Assembly: GCF_000403785.1 (NCBI RefSeq)
Contig: NZ_APHJ01000021.1
Span: 62,001 to 126,000 of the forward strand
Source: Gillisia sp. CAL575
GTDB lineage: Bacteria; Bacteroidota; Bacteroidia; Flavobacteriales; Flavobacteriaceae
DNA: 64,000 bases
Direction of reading: 5' to 3'
Part shown: in pieces, positions 26,324 to 35,749 of the stretch
Numbering within the stretch: position 1 is the stretch's first letter
Layout: every line of letters begins with the position of its first letter
Made by a program: the position numbers and the translations under genes
The notes under the pieces: generated by a model
Databases searched by the model: none
What the model was told of the DNA's origin: nothing
What the model saw: the letters and a program-made list of their open reading frames with translations, nothing else

Positions 26324-27046
26324 TTAATCCTGAACTTGGAATACAATTGGTAAAGAGTACATAACTCCTACTGGTTTCCCTCTTTGCTTACCTGGTTGCA
26401 TTTTAGGTAATGCATTAATAACTCTAGCAGCTTCCTGCTCTAATCTTGGGTGTGGTGCACGAGAACGAACATCTGTAATGTTACCATTCTTATCAATCTT
26501 AAATTGAACAATAATTCTATTTACTCCACTAAGACCTAACTGGCTCCCTAAATCTGTATTAAACTTTCTGTTTACAAACTCTTGAACCTTTTCACTCATA
26601 CATTTCTTACGCTGATCATTATTACTCAAGTTTTCACAACCTGGGAAAATCGGCACGTTTTCAATAACAGCAAATGGTACATCTGCAATTACCTCTTCAA
26701 CAGGCGCTTCAACAACCTCTTTAACCTCAACGATCTCGTCTTGATTAGTTTCGGTAGACTCAATAATAGTCTCCTCTACTTCTTCCTCATCTTCAACAAC
26801 CTCAATTATTTCTGGGGCTGGTGGCGGTGGTGGCGGTGGTGGTGGTGTATTAAGAATTTCCGTAATTGGAATTTCTTCATCATCTAAATCACCTAGGTCT
26901 AGTTGACCCATATCTAAATTACTTTTATCGTAAGTTTTCCATTCTATACCTTGCCAAGCAAGGAATAAGACTAAAATAAGTCCTAATTGAAGAAAGAGAA
27001 CGCTTCGTTTTGTTAAATCGGCTTTCGGATTTTTCTTGGGTTTCAT
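26324..27046 (-). CDS. Energy transducer TonB
   Basis: TonB passes proton-motive energy from the inner membrane to outer-membrane receptors. The 240-residue protein has one membrane helix (about 15-35), a periplasm-spanning linker with a run of nine prolines (after ITEILNT) and acidic stretches rich in Glu and Val, and a C-terminal TonB domain (IIVQFKIDKNGNITDVR, VINALPKMQPGKQRGKPVG, SLPIVFQV). The linker also holds PIFPGCENL and a second Cys (KKCMSEK), a motif common in Bacteroidota TonB proteins. Many TonB paralogues occur per genome, so no partner receptor can be named. Confidence 0.92.
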   Translation of the reverse strand: MKPKKNPKADLTKRSVLFLQLGLILVLFLAWQGIEWKTYDKSNLDMGQLDLGDLDDEEIPITEILNTPPPPPPPPPAPEIIEVVEDEEEVEETIIESTETNQDEIVEVKEVVEAPVEEVIADVPFAVIENVPIFPGCENLSNNDQRKKCMSEKVQEFVNRKFNTDLGSQLGLSGVNRIIVQFKIDKNGNITDVRSRAPHPRLEQEAARVINALPKMQPGKQRGKPVGVMYSLPIVFQVQD

Positions 27047-27090
27047 AATTCGATACTAATTAATAAGGGTTGCTAAAGTAAAATATTTTT

Positions 27091-27495
27091 TCATAAAAAT
27101 GAATTAATCTTATGTTTTAAGCGTTTAAAGAATTTTAAAAATCCCAAACATATGCTCAACGCCAACAAAACTCCGATACTATTTGCCAGTATATCAGCCC
27201 AATCCGGGTCTCGATAATCTGTAAGAGCTCCTTGTAAAACCTCAATTAACATACCAAAAAGTATGATTAAGATTGTAATGTTAAAAAAACCCTTAATCTT
27301 TAGGTTATTATCTTGATTTCTAAATAGATAATAAAAAAACCACATAAAACCAAGCACAAAATATGCACCTAAGTGCATCATTTTATCTGTAGGATTAAAT
27401 TCTCCGAGAGAAATTTTTCCCAATTGTATTAAAGACAAACAGGTGATTAAAACGGTATAAAGAACCGCGAAAATTAAAAACAATCTAGCCCCCAA
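27091..27495 (-). CDS. VanZ family membrane protein
   Basis: A 134-residue protein with four membrane helices. The VanZ-like features are the conserved DKMMHLGAYFVLGF segment and DWADILANSIGVLLALSI near the C terminus. VanZ is linked to teicoplanin resistance in enterococci, but these Bacteroidota homologues have no established role and resistance should not be inferred. The start overlaps the end of gcvH by 11 bases, so the two are translated together; this pairing is common in flavobacteria. Confidence 0.85.
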   Translation of the reverse strand: MGARLFLIFAVLYTVLITCLSLIQLGKISLGEFNPTDKMMHLGAYFVLGFMWFFYYLFRNQDNNLKIKGFFNITILIILFGMLIEVLQGALTDYRDPDWADILANSIGVLLALSICLGFLKFFKRLKHKINSFL

Positions 27496-27865
27496 TAAGT
27501 TCTTTATATTCTTCCGGACTCATTAAACCCGCAAGTTCATCTTCATCAGAAATCTTCATCTTAACCATCCAACCATCTCCATAAGGGTCTGTATTAACTT
27601 TTTCTGGAGTATCCTCAAGGCTTTCATTAAATTCAATGATTTCTCCAGTAAGAGGTAAAAATAGATCTGAAACAGTTTTTACGGCTTCTACAGTCCCAAA
27701 AACTTCTTCTCTCTCCATCGATTCACCAACAGTTTCCACTTCAACATAAACTATATCACCAAGTTCCCCCTGTGCGAAATCTGTTACGCCAATTGTGGCA
27801 ATGTTTCCATCGATTTTCACCCATTCGTGATCTTTGGTGTACTTTAATTCTTGTGGTATATTCAT
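27485..27865 (-). CDS. gcvH: Glycine cleavage system H protein
   Basis: The H protein carries the lipoyl arm between the P, T and L proteins of glycine decarboxylation. I start it at 27865 (126 residues, MNIPQELKYTKDHEWV) and not at the in-frame ATG eight codons upstream (27889), because the promoter -7 box overlaps that upstream codon. The lipoylated lysine is in EEVFGTVEAVKTVSDL, and the C-terminal ends MSPEEYKELIGG. The gene lies apart from any P or T protein gene in this window, between sprA and a VanZ-like gene. Confidence 0.95.
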   Translation of the reverse strand: MNIPQELKYTKDHEWVKIDGNIATIGVTDFAQGELGDIVYVEVETVGESMEREEVFGTVEAVKTVSDLFLPLTGEIIEFNESLEDTPEKVNTDPYGDGWMVKMKISDEDELAGLMSPEEYKELIGG

Positions 27866-27888
27866 AAATTTATTTTTTTCTAGGTGCA

Positions 27889-27919
27889 CAAAGTTAATTT
27901 ATTCTTAGGTCTGTTCAAA
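27889..27919 (-). promoter_or_regulatory. Promoter of gcvH
   Basis: On the minus strand: TTTG (27916-27919), 19 bases, TAACTTTG (27889-27896). Both boxes match the Bacteroidota consensus with ideal spacing. The leader would be under 20 bases, supporting the gcvH start at 27865. Confidence 0.75.
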
Positions 27920-27929
27920 CAGCTATCAA

Positions 27930-30900
27930 TTAATTTCCAAAATTATATCTCAAAGTGAATCCCGAACGAATAGTTGTTTGAGGGAACGCTGTAGAAATAG
28001 CATATTCAGAGAAGGTATGATCATAATAAAACAAGGCCGTTAGGTTTTTAGATACCGCATAGTCTGCAACAAAATTAATTGCCCATAAGTCTTGCCCTGC
28101 GATCACTTGATTATTATCAAGATCTAGATATCTAATAATATTAATATTTTTTCTATAAGCAACATCTGCTTTAAAATTAAGATCACTACTTAGCACGCGT
28201 TGTTTTCCACCAAAATTAGTCCCAATCTTAAGATCCTTAATTCTATAGCCAAGGCCTAAAATATACTCATTCCCTTTCACCTCTGTTAGCAAGTTATTAT
28301 CAAAGCTTAAGGACATTGTTCTGTCTTTCTTAATTTCAGCTAATATTCTAATCGCTTCAGTGGTTTCCAGGTCTATCCTAATCAATGGGCTAAATAGTTC
28401 TGTTAGATTGATATTTGCAAACAGAAGCTTATTCTTAAAGTTATTAGCCTGATTAAATTCAAAAGGAACGTTATCGTTATAATCTAAATTAGTTTGAAAC
28501 TGATTTATCGTATATCCTGCTCGATAACCGTGACTTAAGGAGAATCTTCTAAAATTCTTTTTAAACCAATCCAGTCTCATTAAACCTGTATATTTTAAAT
28601 CCCAATTTGGCAAGGGAACATTTCTAAAAGCCCCTAATTTTACTGATGATGCACTTTGCCCTGTATATGCAGCAAGAAATGCAGGTAATAAAACAGCTTG
28701 ATTGGTTTTTCCATAACCTACTGGGAATCCATCTGCATCTAGATCATTAGAATCCCTGCCATTTTCTGAAGCCAACCTTTGTGCAACCTCCAATCTATTA
28801 TCTCTGAAGTTCTGAAAGGTTTCAGATGATTCTTGATCATTTTTCTGAAATGCACTCTTAATAAGCACGGTTGAAATATTGAAATTTCCGAAGTTGTAAG
28901 GACTCAAAGACTGATACTCCAGAGTACTTTGATCTACTCTATAGTTTTCATTAAATGTTTCTGAATAAATTCTGCTGGCATTTAGATCTATTACAAGATC
29001 TGGGATCAAACTTAAAGAAGCTTGCATATCCAATTGCTTATTTTGAACCGCAGTGTACTGCTGATTGAATTCCTGATACATTGTTAACCATCCATTTCTA
29101 GCCGCAATTCCCCTTACATCATTCTGGCTTCCCAGAGTAAATCCTGTTGTAGGTTTCAACGTTCCCAGAAACCCTATACTTGGAGTGTAACCGGGCAAAA
29201 AGATCCCTCTATTTTCTCTATATGTTACTTGCACTCTCTTTAATGCAGTAACAAGTCCTAACATGGTATTATAGGCTTTATCAGATTTTGGCTTTGTGGC
29301 CTGCACCTCTTCCTTTGTCTCACCTGGGGATTGGGGTACACTGGCACTACGAGCTTTTATGGAATTGGCTGTAGATTTTCTTGGCACAAGGTTTAGATAT
29401 TTATATAAACCTTGCATGTCCATATTTGCATTGATCTGATGAATGCTTGAATTTTGTACCGAATTACCTAAATCTGGAACCCCTTCTAATTGATCGAAAA
29501 TCTGAGATCCACGTTGCCATTGAAAATCACCAGTGTAGGAATACGTAGTTTTAATGAATTCCAAAACTGGAATCTTAGCGAATGGAAGTTCATAGTTTAC
29601 TTGTAACGATTGAAAATGCTGATTAGGAGTTCCTGTTTCAAAAAATTCATCCCAAATACCAATGCTGTTATCCACAAAATTATCTTCAGTAAAATAATTT
29701 CTCACCAATCTATTGTTGGTTGCACTAAAACTAAATTGAAGAGATTTTGTTAAATTATAATTCACCCGATATTGCCAATCAAACATAAAATTACGTTGGT
29801 ATAATGTCGGGATTCCTATGTCATTTTCATTTAAAGATAACTCTCTAAATTTTTGTTCGTTATACTGTCTAAAAATATTAGATCCTAAAGATATATTTGT
29901 TGGTAATAGATTTAAATTAAAATCCTTTACCAAGGAATAATAATCACTACTATCTAAAGCTTTTATATTTTTAAAAGGCTCCAGCGTCAATGGTAAAAAT
30001 CCATAATCGTAAGTTGCTCCAACTCTCACATTCTGACTCAAGGCATCTTCAATTTCAAAATCCCGATGATCTACTTGGTTATATGAACTAGAAAAGGCGA
30101 AATTTTCAATATCATAAGGCATAGGTTTCTTATCTCCTATTCTCTCTTTTCTCAAACCAATAACATTTATACTCTGTCTTTTAGTATAAGATTCAGATTG
30201 CTCTCTCACTAGATCTCGCTCACCTGCATCTGTGATCTCATCTAATCTTGTTTGAAGCTCTAGATCTAAGTACTCTTGGTCATATTTAGGAGTGATCAAC
30301 TCTTCTCCTCTACTATAATTTAATGGAATTTGAACTCCCCATTTTTTAGGTAATAATAGCCCAGCATTTACATTGGTTACTACATCATATTGCTGAAGGT
30401 CTTCTCTACTTCTTTGATTTGGACCTTCTTCTAAGGCTCCAAAGCCAATGGTGCTTTTTCTCCCTGTTGCAGAAACAGTTGCAAAATCGGCAATATTGGT
30501 ATCCATATTAACAATAGCAGCCCAACCTCCTTGATTATCCAAATCAGATAATCTCAATTCATTAAACCATACTTCTCCACAAATATCTGAAGCTGTATTT
30601 TCTGGGCTTCCATTTTTCACCCCTAGCATCATTAATCTTACATTTCCAAAACTTGGGTTACCTTTAATTCCAATTCTTAACTTTCCTACTTCATAAGGAT
30701 CATTAAGATTTGCAATACTAAGGTCTTCATTAAAATAATTCAATTCTGTAGGAACTAGAGAAGGATTACCCAAAACTTTTGTTTTCACTTTTTGTAGTAA
30801 TTCCAATTGCAATAAAAGCCTATTCGCATCTGGCCAAATTTCATCTGCAGAAGTAGCGCCAGGTAAAGTAGCTGTTAGCGGGATTTCAATTTGATAATAA

Positions 30901-33900
30901 TTATCTGTAAAATCTGTTCCTATTCTTATAAATGCGATTAATTGCCCATCTTTTAGAGCAATTTCGTTAACAAAAGATTCCGCATGCAAGAACATTTCCA
31001 AATTCTTATACTGACGCATATCCACCTGAAAATTCTTGTAAACAGCACGAGCATCTTGTGGCTCTAAATCGCAAGTTCTAATAGACAGTGATTGCTCATT
31101 CTGGCGAATATTAGAATTATTATTAAACAATTCTTCTCTATTAACCCCTGGAGGTAATACATAAGGAATTGGCTCTCTGTTTGCATTCTCCTCAATATTC
31201 ACTGCAGAAACTTCGAATAAAGTTCCATCTTCCACCGGCTGATTAGGCTTATCTGGATCTAAGCTTTGATTATATCTTCTATAGTCTCCACGAACCAAAT
31301 CCATTGTTCCAAATCTTAAAACGGTTTCCTGCTGAAAGTCAGATAAGAAAAGTCGCATAAACCTAATAGATCTAAAATCTGCAATACCACCTTTAGTATC
31401 TGTGGGTTCAAAAATTGGCACTTTAAACTGTATCCATCTAACCGGAATGTCTTGACCATTAGGAAGTGGTGCATCCAATTCTCGCACATCTGTAATATAT
31501 GGACTATTAGCTGCATTCATCCCAGGGAAGATCTTCACATCATACTGGAAATAACTATTAATAGTATTCATAGTATTATCTCTATTGAGATCCTCGGTAG
31601 TTGGCAAAGTGGTATTTCCTCTATTAGTATCAGATAATTCTGTTGGAGAATTTCCCTGCGTTCCATTATAATTCCTGTAACGATCTAGAATACTTCCAGT
31701 TCTGTTTAGAAAATATTCGTAATTATCTGCAGATGGATCTGGAAGATTACCAAAAGCTGAAAATTTCAGTGCTTCTTCCGCATCTCCTAATCCATCAAAT
31801 CCTGCATCCTGATTTACTCGCTCTTGACCCTGAGTATCAAAAGCATATATTAAAGACTGATCTGCTGGTACTTTAGCATAAGCCGTACTTACAGTATTTT
31901 GCTCCCCACCATCTTGCGGAAGTCCATTTTCATATTGTTTTCTACCATCCTTAAGTACATCTTCAGAAATATTTCCTAAGTTAAAACTGATAGTTCCCCC
32001 AGTATTCCCAGCATTTTCTGAATAAATAAATGGATCCATGATCCAGAATTCAATAAATTCTACATTGGTCTGCTCAAAATTGGTAGAAGTAATTGCTCTG
32101 GAAATACCCGCAAAATTATTTTTAGGGTTATTTAATGTATTTCCCCCAGCGGCAGCCGGATTATAATTAAAGGGCCCACGCATAGTCGGAGAAAAAGTAA
32201 GATCCATGGTATAGATAACCTGCGGTTGTCCCTGGATCACATCGGTATTAGGAAAAATTTCATTCAGAAAGACCCGCCTTGTCGCAAAATTAGAGAGGTC
32301 TGCATCTGTAATTCCGTCTGGTCTTCTACTGCTATAAAAAATAGGATCTATAGTATACCATGATAAATTTGCTCTTTTATAACCTACAGCTAAATCGCCA
32401 TTACTTAGCTCGCCTCCAAAATCCAAAGGCACGCTAGAAAGTTCCCAGCTTAAAGGATTATTTATCGAGATAGAAGTTTGAGATGCTTCAAAATCGTCTA
32501 TATAAGTAGTTGCTTTTTGATCAAAATCATTTACTTGTGGCGCTCCCGGTTGTAAATAAGCAAATTCTCCACGAATAGAGAAATTAGAGGCAACATCTGT
32601 ATCTATATTTGGTAATTTATTTACTAGCCTAGTTAAAAATGGCACTTCAGTGCTATAAGAAGCGTTTAATCCATAAATAGAGTTGTTAACAGGCTCATAG
32701 CTATAATTAGCCTTTTGAGTAAGTGGACGTTCTTTTAAATTCAAAAATGTTCCTCCAACTAATAATTTTTCATTGAACTGATGTTCTACATTAATCCCCG
32801 TGAATCTTTTAGATTGCTGTCCAAACAATGCGTTATTCTCTGTAGAAACCTGAATTGGAATATCTGAAGCTAGTAAAGCATCGTCTATAATTTGTACCCG
32901 ACCTAACTGGTAATTAACTACATAATCTACTCCTTCCTGTAAAACTCTTCCGCCGGCTGTAACAGTTACGGAGCCTTGAGGCAAATTAAAACCTACTGGA
33001 ATTCCATCTACCTGAGATGATTTATACCTCCCTTTTAACTGAAATTTATTTTTATCGGCGTCTTCTTGCTCTGCCTGAATCTTAGTAGTTCGATATAAAG
33101 ACCTGAACACATATTCCCGCTGATTATCATTATATGTTTCTGGTAAATTATAATCTTCGCCTCCCCCATTAGCTGTATTATCAAGTTTATCAAACAAATA
33201 CTCTCCAAAGGGCTCTACAGTTGTGAAGATTACTAAGCCATTTTGTGGGTTTATAGTAATCCCGGGTACGTAATCAAAAAAGCCATCTCCCCCATTTACA
33301 GGGTCGTTATTGGTATTTAGTTTATCAAGATTAAATACACGCAGCAACGTAGTTTCTGCAACATCTTCTGGCAATGGAACCCCAGATCCCGGAGCTGGAG
33401 ATAAATAATTTTGTGGCTGCGGATCGGTATATAAAATATTTAATCTAAAGTCATCTGCCTCTAATTGAAAAGCACCCAAAGCATAGATGTTTTTCATCAT
33501 TAAATCCCAAACTGGTTCACTCACGTTAGTGACAGTGCTTTTTAACATTTTAACTACCAAGTTCTGGTTGATTCTGGCACCATTATCTTCTGCCTGAGTA
33601 TTTGCGTCTACTCCATCATTGGCAAATTCACCCACCTGATAGACTTGCCCATTTACGGTATATTGAAAAGCAACTCCTAAAACCTCATCATTACTTAATC
33701 GCTGATTAAGACTTATATAACCAAGTCTCTGATCGAAAGTAAATTCATTAGACTTTAATTGTCGGGCATTCTCAAGCTTTGCATAATCCTCACCTTCAGA
33801 AACTACAACTCCGCCAAATCCACTTTGAACTGTAGAAATATCTCTAATGGCAGGAGTTAAAATAGATTCTCCGGGACTGCTAATTCCAAATGGGTTAAAA

Positions 33901-35066
33901 TCGTTGTTCGGGTTATTCGGAAAAGCTCCTTCAGGCACATTAAAAAAACCTCCAGGAGGATTATTTATACCAATGTTCCCAGGAATATTAGTTTCTCCAA
34001 GATCTTGGATAGCAACTATATTTCGAGTATCGTTTAAATTCTGAATATTATTGGTGCGGTTGGTAACCCAAACCTGAATTCGCTGAATTTGTATATTGCT
34101 ATTGATAAATGGATAATTCTGAAGGGACTTATTGTAGTTATCCCTGAAATAATGAGCTAAAAAAAAGTGTCTATCCTGATCATAATCTATAGCAAATTTC
34201 TCAAACTCTTCAACAGTTGCTCCTCCTTCTACATTTACTGTCCTTCTCTCCGATTTTTGTTCAGAAAAAACACCTGTAACCCGCGTTTTTCCAAATTGCA
34301 ATTCAGTCTTAAAACCGAATAAACTTTGAGCTCCCTGAATGAGGGCGCTATTTAAAGGCATATTTACATTCCCGACTTCAATTTTCTGAACGATATCATC
34401 TTCATTAGGAGTATATTCTAACTTCAATTGATTCTGAAAATCAAAGGTAGACTCCGTATCATAATTTGCCAGCACCTTTAGCTTGGTTCCAACATTACCC
34501 AGCAAACTAAGTTGGATTCTTTGGTCGAAATCAAATGTGAGATTACTTCTATTCCTTGGAGAAAAAGAAGGATTATCCTGTTTTGTAAATAGCAAACCAA
34601 GGTCCATAGCAACACTTCCCTGTGGCACCACTTCTATTTCCTTTCCGCCAAAAACACTTTCAAAAAACCCAGAATTCACATAATAACTTGGGAGAAGATC
34701 TTGCTGGGCTTCTGGATCTCCTTCTCTATTTTCAGAAATAGCATTATTTTTTTCCTTGAAATAATTCCGTATTTCCTCCTGAATGATTAACTCTTGATAT
34801 TCCTCTGGACTAAGAATTAAAGGAATGGACAAATTATAAGACCCGAGTTTTTCAGTATAAATATATCTGTTAAGAATAGGATCATACTCATAACTCGCTA
34901 CAATACTCGCAGGATTGGGTAATGACAAGGTTCCTGTTGCATAACCGCTACGGATAGAATCCTGAGCCACAAGAGTATCTTGTGCATATAAACTAGGAGA
35001 AGAGGCAAATAAACAGAAAATCCCAAGCAGGCTTGTTAATTGCAGTTTCAAGTAATTATTCCTCAA
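27930..35066 (-). CDS. sprA: Cell-surface protein SprA, type IX secretion translocon
   Basis: SprA forms the very large outer-membrane pore of the type IX secretion system and is also needed for gliding in Flavobacterium johnsoniae. The 2378-residue length and signal peptide (ending SLYAQ) are as expected. Family features seen include SVAMDLGLLFTKQDNPSFSP near residue 155, ANYDTESTFDFQNQLKLEY, and many aromatic alternating strands with long loops, ending TIRSGFTLRYNFGN. An Asn/Gln-rich, partly disordered stretch with a proline- and lysine-rich piece lies around residues 1880-1930. It is 17 bases after ruvA, an arrangement conserved in flavobacteria, and shares the ruvA promoter. Confidence 0.96.
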   Translation of the reverse strand: MRNNYLKLQLTSLLGIFCLFASSPSLYAQDTLVAQDSIRSGYATGTLSLPNPASIVASYEYDPILNRYIYTEKLGSYNLSIPLILSPEEYQELIIQEEIRNYFKEKNNAISENREGDPEAQQDLLPSYYVNSGFFESVFGGKEIEVVPQGSVAMDLGLLFTKQDNPSFSPRNRSNLTFDFDQRIQLSLLGNVGTKLKVLANYDTESTFDFQNQLKLEYTPNEDDIVQKIEVGNVNMPLNSALIQGAQSLFGFKTELQFGKTRVTGVFSEQKSERRTVNVEGGATVEEFEKFAIDYDQDRHFFLAHYFRDNYNKSLQNYPFINSNIQIQRIQVWVTNRTNNIQNLNDTRNIVAIQDLGETNIPGNIGINNPPGGFFNVPEGAFPNNPNNDFNPFGISSPGESILTPAIRDISTVQSGFGGVVVSEGEDYAKLENARQLKSNEFTFDQRLGYISLNQRLSNDEVLGVAFQYTVNGQVYQVGEFANDGVDANTQAEDNGARINQNLVVKMLKSTVTNVSEPVWDLMMKNIYALGAFQLEADDFRLNILYTDPQPQNYLSPAPGSGVPLPEDVAETTLLRVFNLDKLNTNNDPVNGGDGFFDYVPGITINPQNGLVIFTTVEPFGEYLFDKLDNTANGGGEDYNLPETYNDNQREYVFRSLYRTTKIQAEQEDADKNKFQLKGRYKSSQVDGIPVGFNLPQGSVTVTAGGRVLQEGVDYVVNYQLGRVQIIDDALLASDIPIQVSTENNALFGQQSKRFTGINVEHQFNEKLLVGGTFLNLKERPLTQKANYSYEPVNNSIYGLNASYSTEVPFLTRLVNKLPNIDTDVASNFSIRGEFAYLQPGAPQVNDFDQKATTYIDDFEASQTSISINNPLSWELSSVPLDFGGELSNGDLAVGYKRANLSWYTIDPIFYSSRRPDGITDADLSNFATRRVFLNEIFPNTDVIQGQPQVIYTMDLTFSPTMRGPFNYNPAAAGGNTLNNPKNNFAGISRAITSTNFEQTNVEFIEFWIMDPFIYSENAGNTGGTISFNLGNISEDVLKDGRKQYENGLPQDGGEQNTVSTAYAKVPADQSLIYAFDTQGQERVNQDAGFDGLGDAEEALKFSAFGNLPDPSADNYEYFLNRTGSILDRYRNYNGTQGNSPTELSDTNRGNTTLPTTEDLNRDNTMNTINSYFQYDVKIFPGMNAANSPYITDVRELDAPLPNGQDIPVRWIQFKVPIFEPTDTKGGIADFRSIRFMRLFLSDFQQETVLRFGTMDLVRGDYRRYNQSLDPDKPNQPVEDGTLFEVSAVNIEENANREPIPYVLPPGVNREELFNNNSNIRQNEQSLSIRTCDLEPQDARAVYKNFQVDMRQYKNLEMFLHAESFVNEIALKDGQLIAFIRIGTDFTDNYYQIEIPLTATLPGATSADEIWPDANRLLLQLELLQKVKTKVLGNPSLVPTELNYFNEDLSIANLNDPYEVGKLRIGIKGNPSFGNVRLMMLGVKNGSPENTASDICGEVWFNELRLSDLDNQGGWAAIVNMDTNIADFATVSATGRKSTIGFGALEEGPNQRSREDLQQYDVVTNVNAGLLLPKKWGVQIPLNYSRGEELITPKYDQEYLDLELQTRLDEITDAGERDLVREQSESYTKRQSINVIGLRKERIGDKKPMPYDIENFAFSSSYNQVDHRDFEIEDALSQNVRVGATYDYGFLPLTLEPFKNIKALDSSDYYSLVKDFNLNLLPTNISLGSNIFRQYNEQKFRELSLNENDIGIPTLYQRNFMFDWQYRVNYNLTKSLQFSFSATNNRLVRNYFTEDNFVDNSIGIWDEFFETGTPNQHFQSLQVNYELPFAKIPVLEFIKTTYSYTGDFQWQRGSQIFDQLEGVPDLGNSVQNSSIHQINANMDMQGLYKYLNLVPRKSTANSIKARSASVPQSPGETKEEVQATKPKSDKAYNTMLGLVTALKRVQVTYRENRGIFLPGYTPSIGFLGTLKPTTGFTLGSQNDVRGIAARNGWLTMYQEFNQQYTAVQNKQLDMQASLSLIPDLVIDLNASRIYSETFNENYRVDQSTLEYQSLSPYNFGNFNISTVLIKSAFQKNDQESSETFQNFRDNRLEVAQRLASENGRDSNDLDADGFPVGYGKTNQAVLLPAFLAAYTGQSASSVKLGAFRNVPLPNWDLKYTGLMRLDWFKKNFRRFSLSHGYRAGYTINQFQTNLDYNDNVPFEFNQANNFKNKLLFANINLTELFSPLIRIDLETTEAIRILAEIKKDRTMSLSFDNNLLTEVKGNEYILGLGYRIKDLKIGTNFGGKQRVLSSDLNFKADVAYRKNINIIRYLDLDNNQVIAGQDLWAINFVADYAVSKNLTALFYYDHTFSEYAISTAFPQTTIRSGFTLRYNFGN

Positions 35067-35083
35067 GATTAGTTAGTATGAAA

Positions 35084-35671
35084 TTATAAATTCTTTAATG
35101 CTAATTTTATTATTGTTTCTACGGTAGGGTCTTCTGTAGCGTCTTTCATAATACGGTCTACCACCTTCTCGGCAGGTTTTCTCGCAAAACCTAAAGTCTC
35201 TAAAGCAGATAACGCTTCTTCTTTATTTGTATTGCTCTGAGAGATAAAAACCTCTCCTTCTCCAAATACTTTTAATACTTTATCCTTTAGATCTAAAATA
35301 ACTCGTTGAGAAGTCTTTGCTCCAATGCCCTTAATACTTTGAATCGTGGCAACATCACCAGACGCAATTGCATCCATTATTTGTTTGGGATCTAAAGATG
35401 ATAACATGGTACGCGCAATACTTGCACCAATACCAGAAACAGATATCAATAACCTAAACAATTCCCGCTCAGATTTCTCCATAAAACCAAATAAAGTATG
35501 TGAGTCTTCTTTTACTTGTAAATGAGTATAAAGGCTTATGGCCTCTGATGCATTTTTAAGTAACGCGAAAGTATGGAGAGAAATGTGTAAAAAATATCCT
35601 ACTCCGTTGCATTCTATAACAACATAAGTAGGATTTTTTTCTATTAACTGTCCCTTAAGATGATGGATCAT
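35084..35671 (-). CDS. ruvA: Holliday junction branch migration protein RuvA
   Basis: RuvA binds Holliday junctions as a tetramer and loads the RuvB motor. The 195-residue protein has the N-terminal OB domain (MIHHLKGQLIEKNPTYVVIE), helix-hairpin-helix motifs (VSGIGASIARTML, IKGIGAKTSQRVILDLKDK) and the flexible C-terminal domain that contacts RuvB (EALSALETLGFARKPAEKVV). ruvB is found about 9 kb away at 44.1-45.2 kb on the same strand, so the two are not co-transcribed. A good promoter stands just upstream. Confidence 0.96.
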   Translation of the reverse strand: MIHHLKGQLIEKNPTYVVIECNGVGYFLHISLHTFALLKNASEAISLYTHLQVKEDSHTLFGFMEKSERELFRLLISVSGIGASIARTMLSSLDPKQIMDAIASGDVATIQSIKGIGAKTSQRVILDLKDKVLKVFGEGEVFISQSNTNKEEALSALETLGFARKPAEKVVDRIMKDATEDPTVETIIKLALKNL

Positions 35672-35694
35672 TGAATTAAAAAAATGTTAATTTT

Positions 35695-35724
35695 CAAATG
35701 TACTAAAATAATGCAGAGCTCCAA
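35695..35724 (-). promoter_or_regulatory. Promoter of ruvA-sprA
   Basis: On the minus strand: TTG (35722-35724), 19 bases, TACATTTG (35695-35702), then about 20 bases to the ruvA ATG. It is a full Bacteroidota-type match and probably also drives sprA. Confidence 0.7.
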
Positions 35725-35749
35725 GTCTATAAAAGACTTCAAAACAAAG

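Noticed and set aside
26815-26850. GGTGGC-like short tandem repeat
   Set aside because: It encodes the TonB proline run and is explained by coding, not a separate repeat element.
26582-26887. Plus-strand open frame rich in Trp, opposite the TonB gene
   Set aside because: It mirrors the TonB polyproline and acidic repeats on the other strand; no start signal or family features.
27091-27495. Glycopeptide resistance gene vanZ
   Set aside because: Family membership only; Gram-negative flavobacterial homologues have no shown resistance function.
27866-27889. Eight extra codons at the start of GcvH
   Set aside because: The promoter -7 box begins at this ATG, so it would not be transcribed; the family start is MNIPxxL.
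31452-31876. Plus-strand open frames inside sprA
   Set aside because: Shadows of a long gene; sequence has no signal or domain features.
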